A stretch of 42,103 bases of DNA from contig DATEAY010000002.1 of NCBI GenBank assembly GCA_035288105.1, positions 1-42,103 on the forward strand, given 5' to 3'. This DNA is from Candidatus Babeliales bacterium. Lineage in GTDB: Bacteria; Babelota; Babeliae; Babelales; Vermiphilaceae. This document shows, one piece after another, positions 17,173-25,986 of this stretch; the first letter of the stretch is position 1; every line of letters starts with the position of its first letter. The translations under genes were made by a program, and so were the position numbers. The notes beneath the pieces were generated by a model that ran no database searches, was not told the origin of the DNA, and was given only the letters and a program-made list of their open reading frames with translations.

Positions 17173-19413
17173 ATGAAATTACAAAAAACAACACTTTCAA
17201 TAAGGATAAAGGCTATTATTAGCCTATTTTGCCTACTCATTTCAGCACAAACAATGCCCCTTCAGCGAGCGCAAACTTTCTTAACCCCTGAGCAAAGACG
17301 CTATCTTGCAGCACGGCAAGCAGTGTTCCGTCAAAAAATAAGAGCCCAGGCATTATCTGCCACAGAAGCTTCTGTATGGATACGCACCAATGACAATGAA
17401 GTAATGATGCTCCCGCAGTGGAAAATAGACGAAACAGAAACGCTCAAATCTCTTTTCTCTTCCCAAAAAGATAAAAATAGCCAAACAAATCCAATCGATG
17501 CATCTATGCTGACTAAAGCTGAACTAGAATTGCTTTCCACCGCTCTAGATAAAATAGCTGCTGGGCAATTTGATCAATACTATGCAAGCCTAGAACCAGA
17601 GTATAAAAAAAGCCTTACCGATAAAAGCGTTGGTCCTGGTCAATTGCGTAATCTTATTTCTCTTGCCGGAAAAGTTAAAGCTCACACATTATCCGCATTC
17701 CTTGGATCCTACTTTTTGCCTACTGATATGCAAAAACATCTGATGGTACCGCAGATCATTAACCCTGTAGTTGATTACCTAAAAAATGAAATTCTCAAGA
17801 AGAATATTCTTCACACAACTATTCTGGCAGGTCATCAAGGCAAACTAGTCAATGTTGAATTTAGTAAAGACGGCAAAGTAGCAGTGACAAGCTCAGAAGG
17901 TGAACGTGATAATCTTATTACCTGGGATGGTCAAACCGGAAAAAAATTAAAAACGTTTACTGTTACGCAAGGCGATATTAAGTTTGTTGCTATAAATAAC
18001 GATGGCAGTAAAATTCTTATCAATGCAACCCAAAACTCTCTCAATATGCAAGAATTCTTTAATGCTAGTGATGATAACGATCAGAATAAACAACCTAATT
18101 CACCAGAAAAAGAAATACTTGTCTTATGGGATGCTAAAACTGGCCGCCCTATTAAAATACTCGATAATCTACCTGATACCAATGTCAACAATGCACAATT
18201 TAGTAGCGATGGACAAAGAATTGTTGCTGCAGTTGGTCACGATGACAATCAACAAAATGAAGAAAAAGCATATATTTTGATTGCTGACAGCGCAACAGGA
18301 AATACAATTGCAACACATGAAATAAAACAAAATTATCCAGATTTTACACTTAATCCTAGTGGCAACACTGTATTGGTAAGATCCGAAATGAATCTCATTC
18401 TGTATGATCTTGGCACGGGTAAAGAAATCAAAAAGCTCGATGGTCCTACTGAAAGAATTTACAATGCAAGCTACAGTACCGATGGAACAAAAATTATTGC
18501 CTATGGCTTTACCGCTCAAACTATTTTTATTTGGAACGGAAGAACAGGAGAGCAAATAACACAGTTTAATAATATTATTTTATCCAAGATAGAACTGAAT
18601 TCTGATGGAACAAAAATGCTCACTGTCTCTCCGGGCACTACCGATGTCATATCTGTGCGCGATGTCGCAACGCAAACAGTATTACATACACTCGATGGGC
18701 AGCAAAGCCAAATAAGTTCTATGCGGTTTAGTCCAGATAGCACGATGATTGTTTCAGCAGGACAGGGCGACAAAAATATAATTGTATGGGATGCTATTAC
18801 CGGAGAACAACTGCGTACATTAGACCATCCTAGCAACTTTACTGAAGTTGAGTTTAGTTCTGATGGAAAACGCATTCAATCACATTCTAGTCCTACTGAA
18901 GTTGAAGAAAAATGCACCATAAAACTATGGAATACTCGTACCGGAAAAGAAATACACACATTCATTGCAGACCACAATTTGTTAGAAATGGATTCAAATT
19001 TTCTCAATATAATAGGCCCTGATGATGCAAATAATCGCAACTGCATCTTGTGGACATCTTTTAGCGATAAAGAACGTGCTACGTTTGCAAAAATAGAAAA
19101 CAATCTCAATCTCAGTCAGGCGCATTTCTTATACCAACTTTATATGGCAAAATTAAGCAATACACCACTATTATTCGATACCAGACAAGAATTTCAAGGA
19201 CTGCCAACTGATATTCAAACCATGGTTACAATGTACCTAAGAAGCTCATTACCAAAAGTTTCTTTACCACAGCCAAGCGCTTTATCACAGCCAGCATCAG
19301 CACCAGTGCAACAGCCTGCAATAGTGATACCGCAACAAAAAACATTAACAACGCCAGTTCAAGTCCCCACACCAAAAGCACAAACGTGGTGGCAATGGAT
19401 GACAGGTAGATAA
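17173..19413 (+). CDS. Exported WD40-repeat protein
   Basis: 746 residues. Signal peptide about 1-27 (IKAIISLFCLLISAQT). Helical N-terminal region 30-215. WD40-type repeats from about 220 to 640 (LAGHQGKLVNVEFSKDGK, then many FSSDG and WDxxTGxxxxTL units, eight or nine by eye) form a beta-propeller for protein binding. A Pro/Gln-rich tail (QPSALSQPASAPVQQPA) follows. Before the tail, LPTDIQTMVTMYL resembles a short motif also seen before the repeats (LPTDMQKHLM). WD40 repeats are common in eukaryotes and in host-associated bacteria. AAAGGG precedes the ATG, and a perfect TATAAT at 17118-17123 is probably its -10 box. Confidence 0.85.
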   Translation: MKLQKTTLSIRIKAIISLFCLLISAQTMPLQRAQTFLTPEQRRYLAARQAVFRQKIRAQALSATEASVWIRTNDNEVMMLPQWKIDETETLKSLFSSQKDKNSQTNPIDASMLTKAELELLSTALDKIAAGQFDQYYASLEPEYKKSLTDKSVGPGQLRNLISLAGKVKAHTLSAFLGSYFLPTDMQKHLMVPQIINPVVDYLKNEILKKNILHTTILAGHQGKLVNVEFSKDGKVAVTSSEGERDNLITWDGQTGKKLKTFTVTQGDIKFVAINNDGSKILINATQNSLNMQEFFNASDDNDQNKQPNSPEKEILVLWDAKTGRPIKILDNLPDTNVNNAQFSSDGQRIVAAVGHDDNQQNEEKAYILIADSATGNTIATHEIKQNYPDFTLNPSGNTVLVRSEMNLILYDLGTGKEIKKLDGPTERIYNASYSTDGTKIIAYGFTAQTIFIWNGRTGEQITQFNNIILSKIELNSDGTKMLTVSPGTTDVISVRDVATQTVLHTLDGQQSQISSMRFSPDSTMIVSAGQGDKNIIVWDAITGEQLRTLDHPSNFTEVEFSSDGKRIQSHSSPTEVEEKCTIKLWNTRTGKEIHTFIADHNLLEMDSNFLNIIGPDDANNRNCILWTSFSDKERATFAKIENNLNLSQAHFLYQLYMAKLSNTPLLFDTRQEFQGLPTDIQTMVTMYLRSSLPKVSLPQPSALSQPASAPVQQPAIVIPQQKTLTTPVQVPTPKAQTWWQWMTGR

Positions 19414-19421
19414 CAAATTTT

Positions 19422-19471
19422 AAAAGAAGTGCGCAGATCCTTACATCATCAAGGATCTGCGCACTTCTTTT
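19422..19471. terminator. Strong terminator of the WD40 gene
   Basis: A perfect 21-bp stem (AAAAGAAGTGCGCAGATCCTT at 19422-19442, paired with 19451-19471) with an 8-base loop and flanking T/A runs. It can stop both the WD40 gene and the convergent gene ending at 19490. Confidence 0.95.
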
Positions 19472-19489
19472 TATGTCATCAAACAAAAT

Positions 19490-20155
19490 TTAAATCTTGT
19501 CAACTTCACCTATGATAATGCTTGAAAGTACATAATTACTTACAGAACTCAAGAGCATCGCCTTCCAAGAATTGTCATTGCCTATATAAGATTTTACTAA
19601 AGGCTGAACTATATATTTATCTGCTGCATCACAAGTAACTTGTGCCACACAAGCTTTACCAAATTTTTCGCCATCCAGCGTAGCTCCTTTTTCTCCGAGC
19701 ATATTACGACCTACTGTAATTAAACCAGCCGTAACAATTAACTGAACATTATCTGCTATAAATTCTCTTTCTTTGTGAGAAATATTATCGGTAATTGCAT
19801 TAACAGCCTCAGCTTTATTGATTATAGCCATAGCGTTACCGACCGCATGATCAACGATTGGATACGCAAGATGGTCAATAAGATTATCATTTACCCAATC
19901 TCTCTCTTTTTTCTTCGCGTAAAACTGAGCATGCTGAACATATCTCGCTGCGAATTTTTTATCGCTATAAAGAATATAGCCTATTGCCTTAGCCTGTATT
20001 GCAGGATTATATACACTTTCTGTTCCCTTTTGTATTACTGTATCTTTAGCCCTTTGACGTTGTTCTGGTGTCCATTCAAAGCTTATCTTTGCTTCGGCTA
20101 TATTGATACAACAAACCACAGAAATTGCACACAAAATATAGTTATACTTTTTCAC
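19490..20155 (-). CDS. Exported protein, unknown function
   Basis: 221 residues. The start is GTG 20155, with GAGGG 8 bases upstream. Signal peptide about 1-22 (YILCAISVVCCINIAEA). The mature part is helical, with hydrophobic helices at about 135-150 (LIVTAGLITVGRNM) and the C-terminus (YVLSSIIIGEV). There is no lipobox. It follows mlaD by 31 bases in the same direction and may be the last gene of that operon. No family recognised. Confidence 0.6.
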   Translation of the reverse strand: MKKYNYILCAISVVCCINIAEAKISFEWTPEQRQRAKDTVIQKGTESVYNPAIQAKAIGYILYSDKKFAARYVQHAQFYAKKKERDWVNDNLIDHLAYPIVDHAVGNAMAIINKAEAVNAITDNISHKEREFIADNVQLIVTAGLITVGRNMLGEKGATLDGEKFGKACVAQVTCDAADKYIVQPLVKSYIGNDNSWKAMLLSSVSNYVLSSIIIGEVDKI

Positions 20156-20186
20156 TAAAAATCCCTCATTACTTTACTCAATATAA

Positions 20187-21884
20187 TTACGTTTTCATCA
20201 ATCCACTTGCACCGGATAGACTGCCAAGAACATATTTTACATCATCATCACCAAATCGCATACCAATACCAACGAATGCATTTGCGTTTTGTTTACTGAT
20301 AAAGTCATCGGCACCAAAAGTGAAGTAAATGTTACGCATCAAAAACATTCTGTTGAGCCACTTCAAATGTGGACGTTTATCTTGGTGGAATTTAGTAGGA
20401 CCTCTACGGTTAAAACCACGGAAATCGAATCCTTCAAACGTTGTTACCCAACGGAAGTTATCAGTTTTAAGTGGAAATTCATAATCGGCACCCATTCCAG
20501 CAAAACCATCCATCAAGCCAATCCGCAATGCAAGATCGCCAAATATTTTACCAAACTGCAAACCAACTTTAATGGCATTGCGATCAAACCACAATTTTTG
20601 TTGTCGGTACACTGGTTTTAATTTATCCTCAGACGCAAGCGTATTTTCGTAGAGATTATCGGACAATAATTGAGGTCGCGCATCTACTGCTGCGGGTGGA
20701 TTAAATTGTTTTGCGGGATCTATAAAATCAAGATTATCGTTTGTATACACGTATTCTTTATCTCTACGATATGCAAAACCATGCTCAGAGCTTGTTATTT
20801 GTACTACATAAAAATGTTCTTCATTCGGGTGAATACGAATATCAAAATATCCTTTTGAATCTTCGTAGCGATAATTTTCCGCCGGACGGTGCATTGATTC
20901 AAAATGCGTATCGAATGTTATTTGTAAACGATCAAGCTTGCTTACATAATTTTTAAATCCTGATACAGCAACTTTAAGATCACGATATGTTTCATCTTCG
21001 TTGACAAGTTTACCCAGCAGTCCTTTTCCTTCATCAATTTTTTCTGCAACAGAACTGACGTTTCTCAATCCATCACGCGCTTGTGCTGCTGCTTCTTCAA
21101 GCGCTTCTGTTGTCGCTTCAACACGAGATGCTATACGTCCAAAATCACGATCAAACACATTGGATATTTTTTCGATACTATCTTGGAATGATGGGAATAC
21201 ATTGTTGTCCAATCTATCAGATAACATTTGTACGTTAGCACCAATTGCTAAGAATGCGTCAATATTTGCTTCGTTACGCACAAATGATCGTTCAATTACA
21301 TTGGTGACTGTAGAAAACTTTTCTGCTGCATTGTCTAAATTAGTAATAAAAGATCTAATTTGATCAGCTCCTTGTGGTCCTGCTAATGCTTCTTTGAACG
21401 ATTCACTTACTTCACGAACATTACCAGCAATTTCTTTAAATTCGCGGAATAAATCATCAAGATCTACCGGATCAACTCCTGATTTTTGTAACGAATCACC
21501 TTCGTGTAGCTGTCGTAATAATGCATCACCTGGAACAAGGTCTACATATTTTGGTCCCAAAAGACCATCCTGACGAACAACGGCACAAGCATTCTGATAC
21601 AAAGGAAAGTTCTCCGAAACCATTACAATAGCTTCTGCTTTAGCGTCAAGTTTTGAATCACTTCCTGGAATAAGTTTAATTTCTTCAACCCATCCTACTT
21701 TTACACCCGAAATTTTTACCGCCGCTTTACGTGATAATCCAGAAATATCACGAAAATATAAAATATATTTTGTATATTGTGCGCGATCAAAGCGAAATGC
21801 TCCAATTTTAAAGCCCATATACCCAAAAACGGCAAGTGCTATTAAAACAAAGATTCCAACACGCGTCTCTATTTTACCTTGCAA
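20187..21884 (-). CDS. MCE-domain protein, MlaD-like, with C-terminal barrel-like region
   Basis: MCE/MlaD proteins carry phospholipids between membranes. One N-terminal membrane helix (GIFVLIALAVFGYMGFKIG, about 10-28) is followed by an MCE domain (about 35-120, with KISGVKVGWVEEI and GLLGPKYVDLVPG). A long helical stretch (130-310) comes next, then about 200 beta-rich residues (VGLQFGKIFGDLALRIGL, FVGIGMRFGDDD) resembling an outer-membrane barrel. TTG 21884 has AAGGA 6 bases upstream and gives the usual family start (QGKIETRVGIF). ATG 21917 is in frame but lies in a family B repeat. No MlaE or MlaF is seen nearby. Confidence 0.85.
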   Translation of the reverse strand: MQGKIETRVGIFVLIALAVFGYMGFKIGAFRFDRAQYTKYILYFRDISGLSRKAAVKISGVKVGWVEEIKLIPGSDSKLDAKAEAIVMVSENFPLYQNACAVVRQDGLLGPKYVDLVPGDALLRQLHEGDSLQKSGVDPVDLDDLFREFKEIAGNVREVSESFKEALAGPQGADQIRSFITNLDNAAEKFSTVTNVIERSFVRNEANIDAFLAIGANVQMLSDRLDNNVFPSFQDSIEKISNVFDRDFGRIASRVEATTEALEEAAAQARDGLRNVSSVAEKIDEGKGLLGKLVNEDETYRDLKVAVSGFKNYVSKLDRLQITFDTHFESMHRPAENYRYEDSKGYFDIRIHPNEEHFYVVQITSSEHGFAYRRDKEYVYTNDNLDFIDPAKQFNPPAAVDARPQLLSDNLYENTLASEDKLKPVYRQQKLWFDRNAIKVGLQFGKIFGDLALRIGLMDGFAGMGADYEFPLKTDNFRWVTTFEGFDFRGFNRRGPTKFHQDKRPHLKWLNRMFLMRNIYFTFGADDFISKQNANAFVGIGMRFGDDDVKYVLGSLSGASGLMKT

Positions 21885-21895
21885 ACTAATTTCCT

Positions 21896-21954
21896 TATAC
21901 CCCACGTTACATTTCATTTCACGCGGGGGACCCCGGTGAAGAAAAGAGTGGGAT
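21896..21954. repeat. Family B palindrome overlapping the mlaD start region
   Basis: TACCCCACG...GGGGGACCCCGG...GAGTGGGAT, centred on GGGGACCCC near 21926. On the minus strand it supplies the upstream in-frame ATG (21917), and the mlaD Shine-Dalgarno begins at its edge. It fills the space between gspK and mlaD. Confidence 0.7.
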
Positions 21955-21959
21955 TTTTT

Positions 21960-23081
21960 TTAAAGCCAATATAATTTTTTTATTACAACATCATATTCAA
22001 CAGTATCTCCTTGTGAACGCTTATTTCTTTCCAGAATTGCATACACAATTTGTGTTATTTCACCAACTTTTCCATGAACAAGAACAGAAAAAAATCGTGG
22101 AGCAAAAGTGGTGCTCAGCACTGAGTCTATATTTTTAGGCAAAGTCCGCAACTCTTTCCCATACACCGGCACCAAAGTTGTTTGCCAATCCTGTTGCCAA
22201 TTGGATCGCTCTTTAAAATTTTTTACCCAACCTTCAACTTGTTCTTTTCTTTTTTTTATATCATCAACTTCTACTCGTGGCAATCCAAATAATCCATTTA
22301 TTGAATCTGAGAAAAGCCACGGTTCAACTTTATCCGAACTGGACCATACCGTAAAAATATCTGTTAAATAAATAGTATCTTGTTTTTTTGTTGTTGGTGG
22401 TTGATAAAACAGAATATCTTTAAACTGACTAAACTCTTTTCTTGTAATTAATTCTGTCGCATCATTAAAAGGAACTTTTGCCTCTTTTACTATCTTTTCA
22501 AATGCAGGGAACAGGTCTCCCGTTTTAGTCATACGTTCAATAGATTTACATATTTCCTGCATAATCGCTTTCCACCCGGATTTTTCACTACCACGAAATG
22601 CATTTTTTTTAAAATCGATGATACGGTTTAGATTAATTTTTCCATCTTCGCACATCAAACAAATACTGATCGTGCCATCAACACCATCAACAGCTTCCAC
22701 TAATTTAAATTCTTGCCAACGATTCAGTGTTGGCAATATGCGAGATAATAAATCTTTTTCAGGACTATCTTCCTTAGCTTGCTTATTCTCTGACGTACCC
22801 GCCGAAGCCTTGGCGGAGGAGGATTTTTTTTGAGGAGATTGAGCCAATTGTGCAATTGCAACCTGAACACCACCCATGGCTAACATTTTTGCCTTTTCAC
22901 GCTCAAATATCATGTGCGAAAAAGGCAGATAATAAGAACCGCGATGTCCCACATATGTCACTACCATCATTGCTGCTCCAATGACCAGCAATGTGAAAAT
23001 CATGATGTAACCGGGACGGGCACGATTGTTTTGTATATTTCTCATATTCGTACCAGTTTCTTCGTCATTCATCCTAAACAT
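21960..23081 (-). CDS. gspK: Type II secretion minor pseudopilin GspK-like
   Basis: Tip component of the secretion pseudopilus. The hydrophobic N-terminal helix is RPGYIMIFTLLVIGAAMMVV (from about residue 22) after a short basic leader. A GGVQVAIAQL helix follows, then the GspK signature CEDGKINLNRIIDF (about 143-156) and a long mixed region. Residue +5 after the Gly is not Glu, as is usual for GspK. A Lys/Ser/Ala linker (about 83-110) includes residues encoded by a small palindrome. Start uncertain: ATG 23081, ATG 23072 (MNDEE) or ATG 23045 (MRNIQ) all fit. Same strand and order as gspF-J, but separated from gspJ by repeats at 23115-23365. Confidence 0.75.
   Translation of the reverse strand: MFRMNDEETGTNMRNIQNNRARPGYIMIFTLLVIGAAMMVVTYVGHRGSYYLPFSHMIFEREKAKMLAMGGVQVAIAQLAQSPQKKSSSAKASAGTSENKQAKEDSPEKDLLSRILPTLNRWQEFKLVEAVDGVDGTISICLMCEDGKINLNRIIDFKKNAFRGSEKSGWKAIMQEICKSIERMTKTGDLFPAFEKIVKEAKVPFNDATELITRKEFSQFKDILFYQPPTTKKQDTIYLTDIFTVWSSSDKVEPWLFSDSINGLFGLPRVEVDDIKKRKEQVEGWVKNFKERSNWQQDWQTTLVPVYGKELRTLPKNIDSVLSTTFAPRFFSVLVHGKVGEITQIVYAILERNKRSQGDTVEYDVVIKKLYWL
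22797..22820. repeat. Small palindrome inside gspK
   Basis: CCGCC (22799-22803) pairs with GGCGG (22812-22816) around GAAGCCTT. It is read in frame as the SSAKASAG part of the gspK linker. Its core GCCAAGGCTTCG also occurs in the hairpin of the family A unit at 13121-13132. Confidence 0.5.
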
Positions 23082-23114
23082 GCATATCCCACACTTCTAA
23101 GAAGTATCCCAGTT

Positions 23115-23365
23115 CCGCTCGCCCTGAGTGCCCCACAGGGGTGTATCGAAGGGTAATTCCTATAAATTAATTCTTTTGCTCTATTTTTCTTATCATCCTT
23201 CGATACATTTTTCATCCCCAGCTTTAATCCCCAACTCCGTTTCTCTTCATTGGGGTCCCCAGACGGAACGGAGTGAAGTATAGGGCTAAGCTTCGCTTCT
23301 CTACGCCGGGGTCCCCGTGTGAAATGGAATGGAACATGGGGTAAGAAAACACTCAGGACGAGCGG
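23115..23365. repeat. Family A pair containing nested family B elements
   Basis: A half 1 is 23115-23153 (inner stem CCCC/GGGG). A half 2 runs 23197-23365, and its TTTTT/AAAA hairpin loop is split by a B element (23213-23342). That B is itself split in its left arm by a second B (23225-23288), flanked on both sides by AGCTT (23220-23224, 23289-23293). Both B centres read GGGGTCCCC. The interval 23082-23431 holds nothing else. A minus-strand frame through it only reads repeat sequence. Confidence 0.85.
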
Positions 23366-23431
23366 ATAGGATGATATTAGCAAAGACACGTTACGAACAA
23401 TTAAAAATAAATTTTCACTTAATTTCATAAA

Positions 23432-24580
23432 TTACATTTGCTTCAACAACTTAGTTAAATTATTCAGTGTATTTGTTAACGATTCAATACTATTATACAC
23501 AACAACCTCCTGTGAATTGCCCTGTTTACCTTGCGCTCCTGGCGCTGGTTTGCTACCTGGAGCTGGTTGCTTTGTTTCATCTTTTTTTGGTGGTGCTGGT
23601 TCTTTTTTGTCTTTTTGTTGTGCTTGTATTGAATCAACAGGAATTTCGCACACTATCGTAAACTCTGTATCTTTTTTATCCTGTTTATCCCACAACGTTA
23701 TCTTGAATTCAACGCTATGCGGAATACGCGGAAATTCTGGCTTATCTTTATCTTCTTGTTTGTTAGCATCTTTCTTTTGTTCACTTACCCACTCTTTGAG
23801 CACTTTATATTCATACGATATTTTGGGCTTTTCTTGAGATGCTTCATTCTGCGCAGCTTTTTGTTCTTGTTTTTTTTCAATACGTGCAGTAAACGTGGCA
23901 GTAAAACTTTTGATACCCCCAATAACTTCATACGGTCGCACGTTTTTATATTCTGCAAGGTCAAGCTCCATGCTTTCTTGACGGAAGAGTGCATAAGAAC
24001 CTTTTTTTTCTGGTTCCGGTTTGCAAGTATATTGCACACGAACAACTTTTGGCTTTACCACACCAACATCTTTACCAACAAAAACCACTAACGGGTTATT
24101 GGTAACAAACGTTAGCGTATCAAGCATGCCATCTTTGTTTGTGTTATAAAATATTTTTTCAATGGGCTTTTGTTCTTTTTTATCGGCGCTTTTTTGCGCA
24201 GGTTCATCTTTTTTATCAGACGATTTTTTTTCATCATCACTTTTTTGATCAGCTTTTGCAACACCGTCATCTGCTGTCTTTTTTTCTTCTGCTTGTGTTG
24301 GTACAAACGCACCAGCTAAATCTTTTTCTAACTGATTAGTAACAATGCCAATACGCTCAGAAACATCAATCATATTGTCTATTGATAGCTGAGAGCGATT
24401 TCCTTGAGATAATGCCATCAGTAAAATACCTGCAATGAGAGAAGCAATTAATGTTGCAACGATAAGTTCAATTAACATAAAACCTTTTAACCCCATGTTA
24501 CGCTTCTCTCCACATGGGGACCCCTTCATAAAAGAAAAATTGCAAATCGAGTGATATTTATGACTTGCGCTATACTTCAT
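23432..24580 (-). CDS. gspJ: Type II secretion minor pseudopilin GspJ-like
   Basis: The prepilin signal GLKG|FMLIELIVATLIASLI has Glu at +5, as required by the prepilin peptidase. The GspJ-like N-terminal part is followed by a long Lys/Asp/Ser/Glu linker (about 95-145), a beta-rich core and a second low-complexity Lys/Pro/Gln region before the C-terminus. At 382 residues it is longer than typical GspJ (about 200). ATG 24580 overlaps the gspI stop (ATGA), giving 28 residues before MGLKGF, part of which comes from a family B repeat. ATG 24496 (MGLKGF) is the alternative start. It is probably a tip subunit with GspI and GspK. Confidence 0.75.
   Translation of the reverse strand: MKYSASHKYHSICNFSFMKGSPCGEKRNMGLKGFMLIELIVATLIASLIAGILLMALSQGNRSQLSIDNMIDVSERIGIVTNQLEKDLAGAFVPTQAEEKKTADDGVAKADQKSDDEKKSSDKKDEPAQKSADKKEQKPIEKIFYNTNKDGMLDTLTFVTNNPLVVFVGKDVGVVKPKVVRVQYTCKPEPEKKGSYALFRQESMELDLAEYKNVRPYEVIGGIKSFTATFTARIEKKQEQKAAQNEASQEKPKISYEYKVLKEWVSEQKKDANKQEDKDKPEFPRIPHSVEFKITLWDKQDKKDTEFTIVCEIPVDSIQAQQKDKKEPAPPKKDETKQPAPGSKPAPGAQGKQGNSQEVVVYNSIESLTNTLNNLTKLLKQM
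24485..24524. repeat. Family B half-element in the gspJ leader
   Basis: TTTTAACCCC (24485-24494) through the centre GGGGACCCC (24516-24524). The second arm is missing. Read on the minus strand it encodes GSPCGEKRNMGLK in frame, including the possible start ATG 24496 and a GGAG 11 bases before it. Confidence 0.65.
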
Positions 24581-24993
24581 GATTTCTTTTGCTCTGGTTT
24601 TTTATAGACAAATGTTACCAATTGTTCTTGCTTTTTTTGTCCGGCTTCAGTCCAGGAAATGTTCACTACCTCTTTATGCAAACCACTCAATAATGCCAGC
24701 GATGATTTTTGATCTATGCCCTTTTCAAGAGAATAGGTGAGCGTTGTATCAAAATCAACTTCCTTTTTTTCAAACGAAAAACTTTGTGCTTCGGGCTCTT
24801 GTTTTTGACGAGCTTCATATAACACATTTTTGCACAATACAATAAAATCATACTTTCTTGATGAACGTCCAACCCGCTGCATTATCATACTATGCAGAAT
24901 AAAAATTGGAGTAAGAGCCAATCCAGTAATCATCATTGCCAGAAGACATTCAATAAGCGTAAATCCACGTTTATGGTTTTTGAAATGTATCAT
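24577..24993 (-). CDS. gspI: Type II secretion minor pseudopilin GspI-like
   Basis: 138 residues from ATG 24993. GTG 25011 also fits. Both lie inside the 3' end of gspH, so translation is coupled and no clear Shine-Dalgarno is needed. The prepilin motif KRG|FTLIECLLAMMITGLAL has Glu at +5. The rest is a small beta-rich domain (WTEAGQKKQEQLVTFVYK). Size and position between gspH and gspJ support GspI. It primes pseudopilus assembly with GspJ and GspK in known systems. Confidence 0.78.
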   Translation of the reverse strand: MIHFKNHKRGFTLIECLLAMMITGLALTPIFILHSMIMQRVGRSSRKYDFIVLCKNVLYEARQKQEPEAQSFSFEKKEVDFDTTLTYSLEKGIDQKSSLALLSGLHKEVVNISWTEAGQKKQEQLVTFVYKKPEQKKS

Positions 24994-25549
24994 ATGTTTT
25001 AAATTGTGCACTAAAAGGGTTAAGTACCAATCCTACTGGTCGCGGATGATTATCGCGTACATCTTTTGTATCATTACAATTAATCACCACGTTTTGCACC
25101 ATACCTTCAGGAATAATGTAAAACCACACTGATGCGGTTTTACTTCGTGCAAACTTTGCCATCATATCAAACCCTTCAATAAAAAACTGCTTGATAAGAA
25201 TTTGATCAGGTATAGTGCATGATGTATCTTCAACGGCATTTGGAATCGGTTTAAAAACAATTTCTCCTGAACGATCTTTTTCGCCGGAATCTGCCGCAAG
25301 AGTAATTAATTTTTTACCAACATCAACATTAATACGATGTATTTTGTGCGTTATTAATGATTGCTGCCAACCAAATTGTATCAAAGTGTTGAACCGCGCT
25401 ATAAACAGTTCTCGTTCATAGCGCGGCGTTGTTCGCTGAAAATTTGGCATAAGGACTGAACCTAAAATACCAATAATTGCAATCACTATTAGTAGTTCTA
25501 ATAAAGTGAAACCACTTTTTATATTAATCCCAAACACTAATCCACTCAT
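24971..25549 (-). CDS. gspH: Type II secretion minor pseudopilin GspH-like
   Basis: 192 residues from ATG 25549, which lies in the last codons of gspG with AAGGG about 10 bases upstream. Earlier in-frame starts would add residues unrelated to a prepilin leader. The prepilin motif is KSG|FTLLELLIVIAIIGILGSVLMP, Glu at +5. The C-terminal globular part is beta-rich. Gene order and the overlap with gspG and gspI support GspH. Confidence 0.78.
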   Translation of the reverse strand: MSGLVFGINIKSGFTLLELLIVIAIIGILGSVLMPNFQRTTPRYERELFIARFNTLIQFGWQQSLITHKIHRINVDVGKKLITLAADSGEKDRSGEIVFKPIPNAVEDTSCTIPDQILIKQFFIEGFDMMAKFARSKTASVWFYIIPEGMVQNVVINCNDTKDVRDNHPRPVGLVLNPFSAQFKTYDTFQKP

Positions 25550-25958
25550 CTTTTGGAGAACCCTTACCATTAGGACCATAGGAAAGTAATTCATAAGGAT
25601 GTTTGGCTGGCGGCGGCGTTATTTTGTAATGAAATTTATTGCTCCATGGATCTTCAGGAACCGCGTCTATTCCTTCTTCACCATAATATGGGCCATCCCA
25701 TTTTTTCACACGCTCTCCACTTGGCTTTTTAATCAAATCTTTCAATGTTGCTGGCATCTGACCAACTTCACCTTGATACCGACTAATTCCAATTTTAAGA
25801 TTTAACAACATTGTCTTACATGTTCCTTTTTTTGCCTTTTTAAGAGCATTATTTACTGCAGGTGCAAGAACACCACCCAAAAGGCCTATGATCATGATAA
25901 CAATCATCAATTCCATCAACGTAAAGCCCGAACGGGTATTTTTTAGTGCAATCGCCAT
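25524..25958 (-). CDS. gspG: Type II secretion major pseudopilin
   Basis: 144 residues. RSG|FTLMELMIVIMIIGLLGGVLAP is a standard prepilin helix. The C-terminal half has the GspG pattern: WDGPY, PEDPWSNKFHYK, YELLSYGPNGKG and a final ISVWD, including the region that binds calcium in known GspG. It forms the pseudopilus shaft after cleavage at the Gly. AAGGAG precedes ATG 25958. It lies 28 bases after gspF. Confidence 0.93.
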   Translation of the reverse strand: MAIALKNTRSGFTLMELMIVIMIIGLLGGVLAPAVNNALKKAKKGTCKTMLLNLKIGISRYQGEVGQMPATLKDLIKKPSGERVKKWDGPYYGEEGIDAVPEDPWSNKFHYKITPPPAKHPYELLSYGPNGKGSPKDEWISVWD

Positions 25959-25986
25959 ACATACTCCTTACATAAAGTAAACTGTT

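Noticed and set aside
23095-23370. Possible CRISPR array because of repeated short units
   Set aside because: Units are inverted and nested, spacing is irregular, and no cas genes are present.
23069-23428. Minus-strand frame of 119 codons
   Set aside because: It reads almost wholly through A and B repeats between gspK and gspJ, overlaps the gspK start, and shows no protein features.
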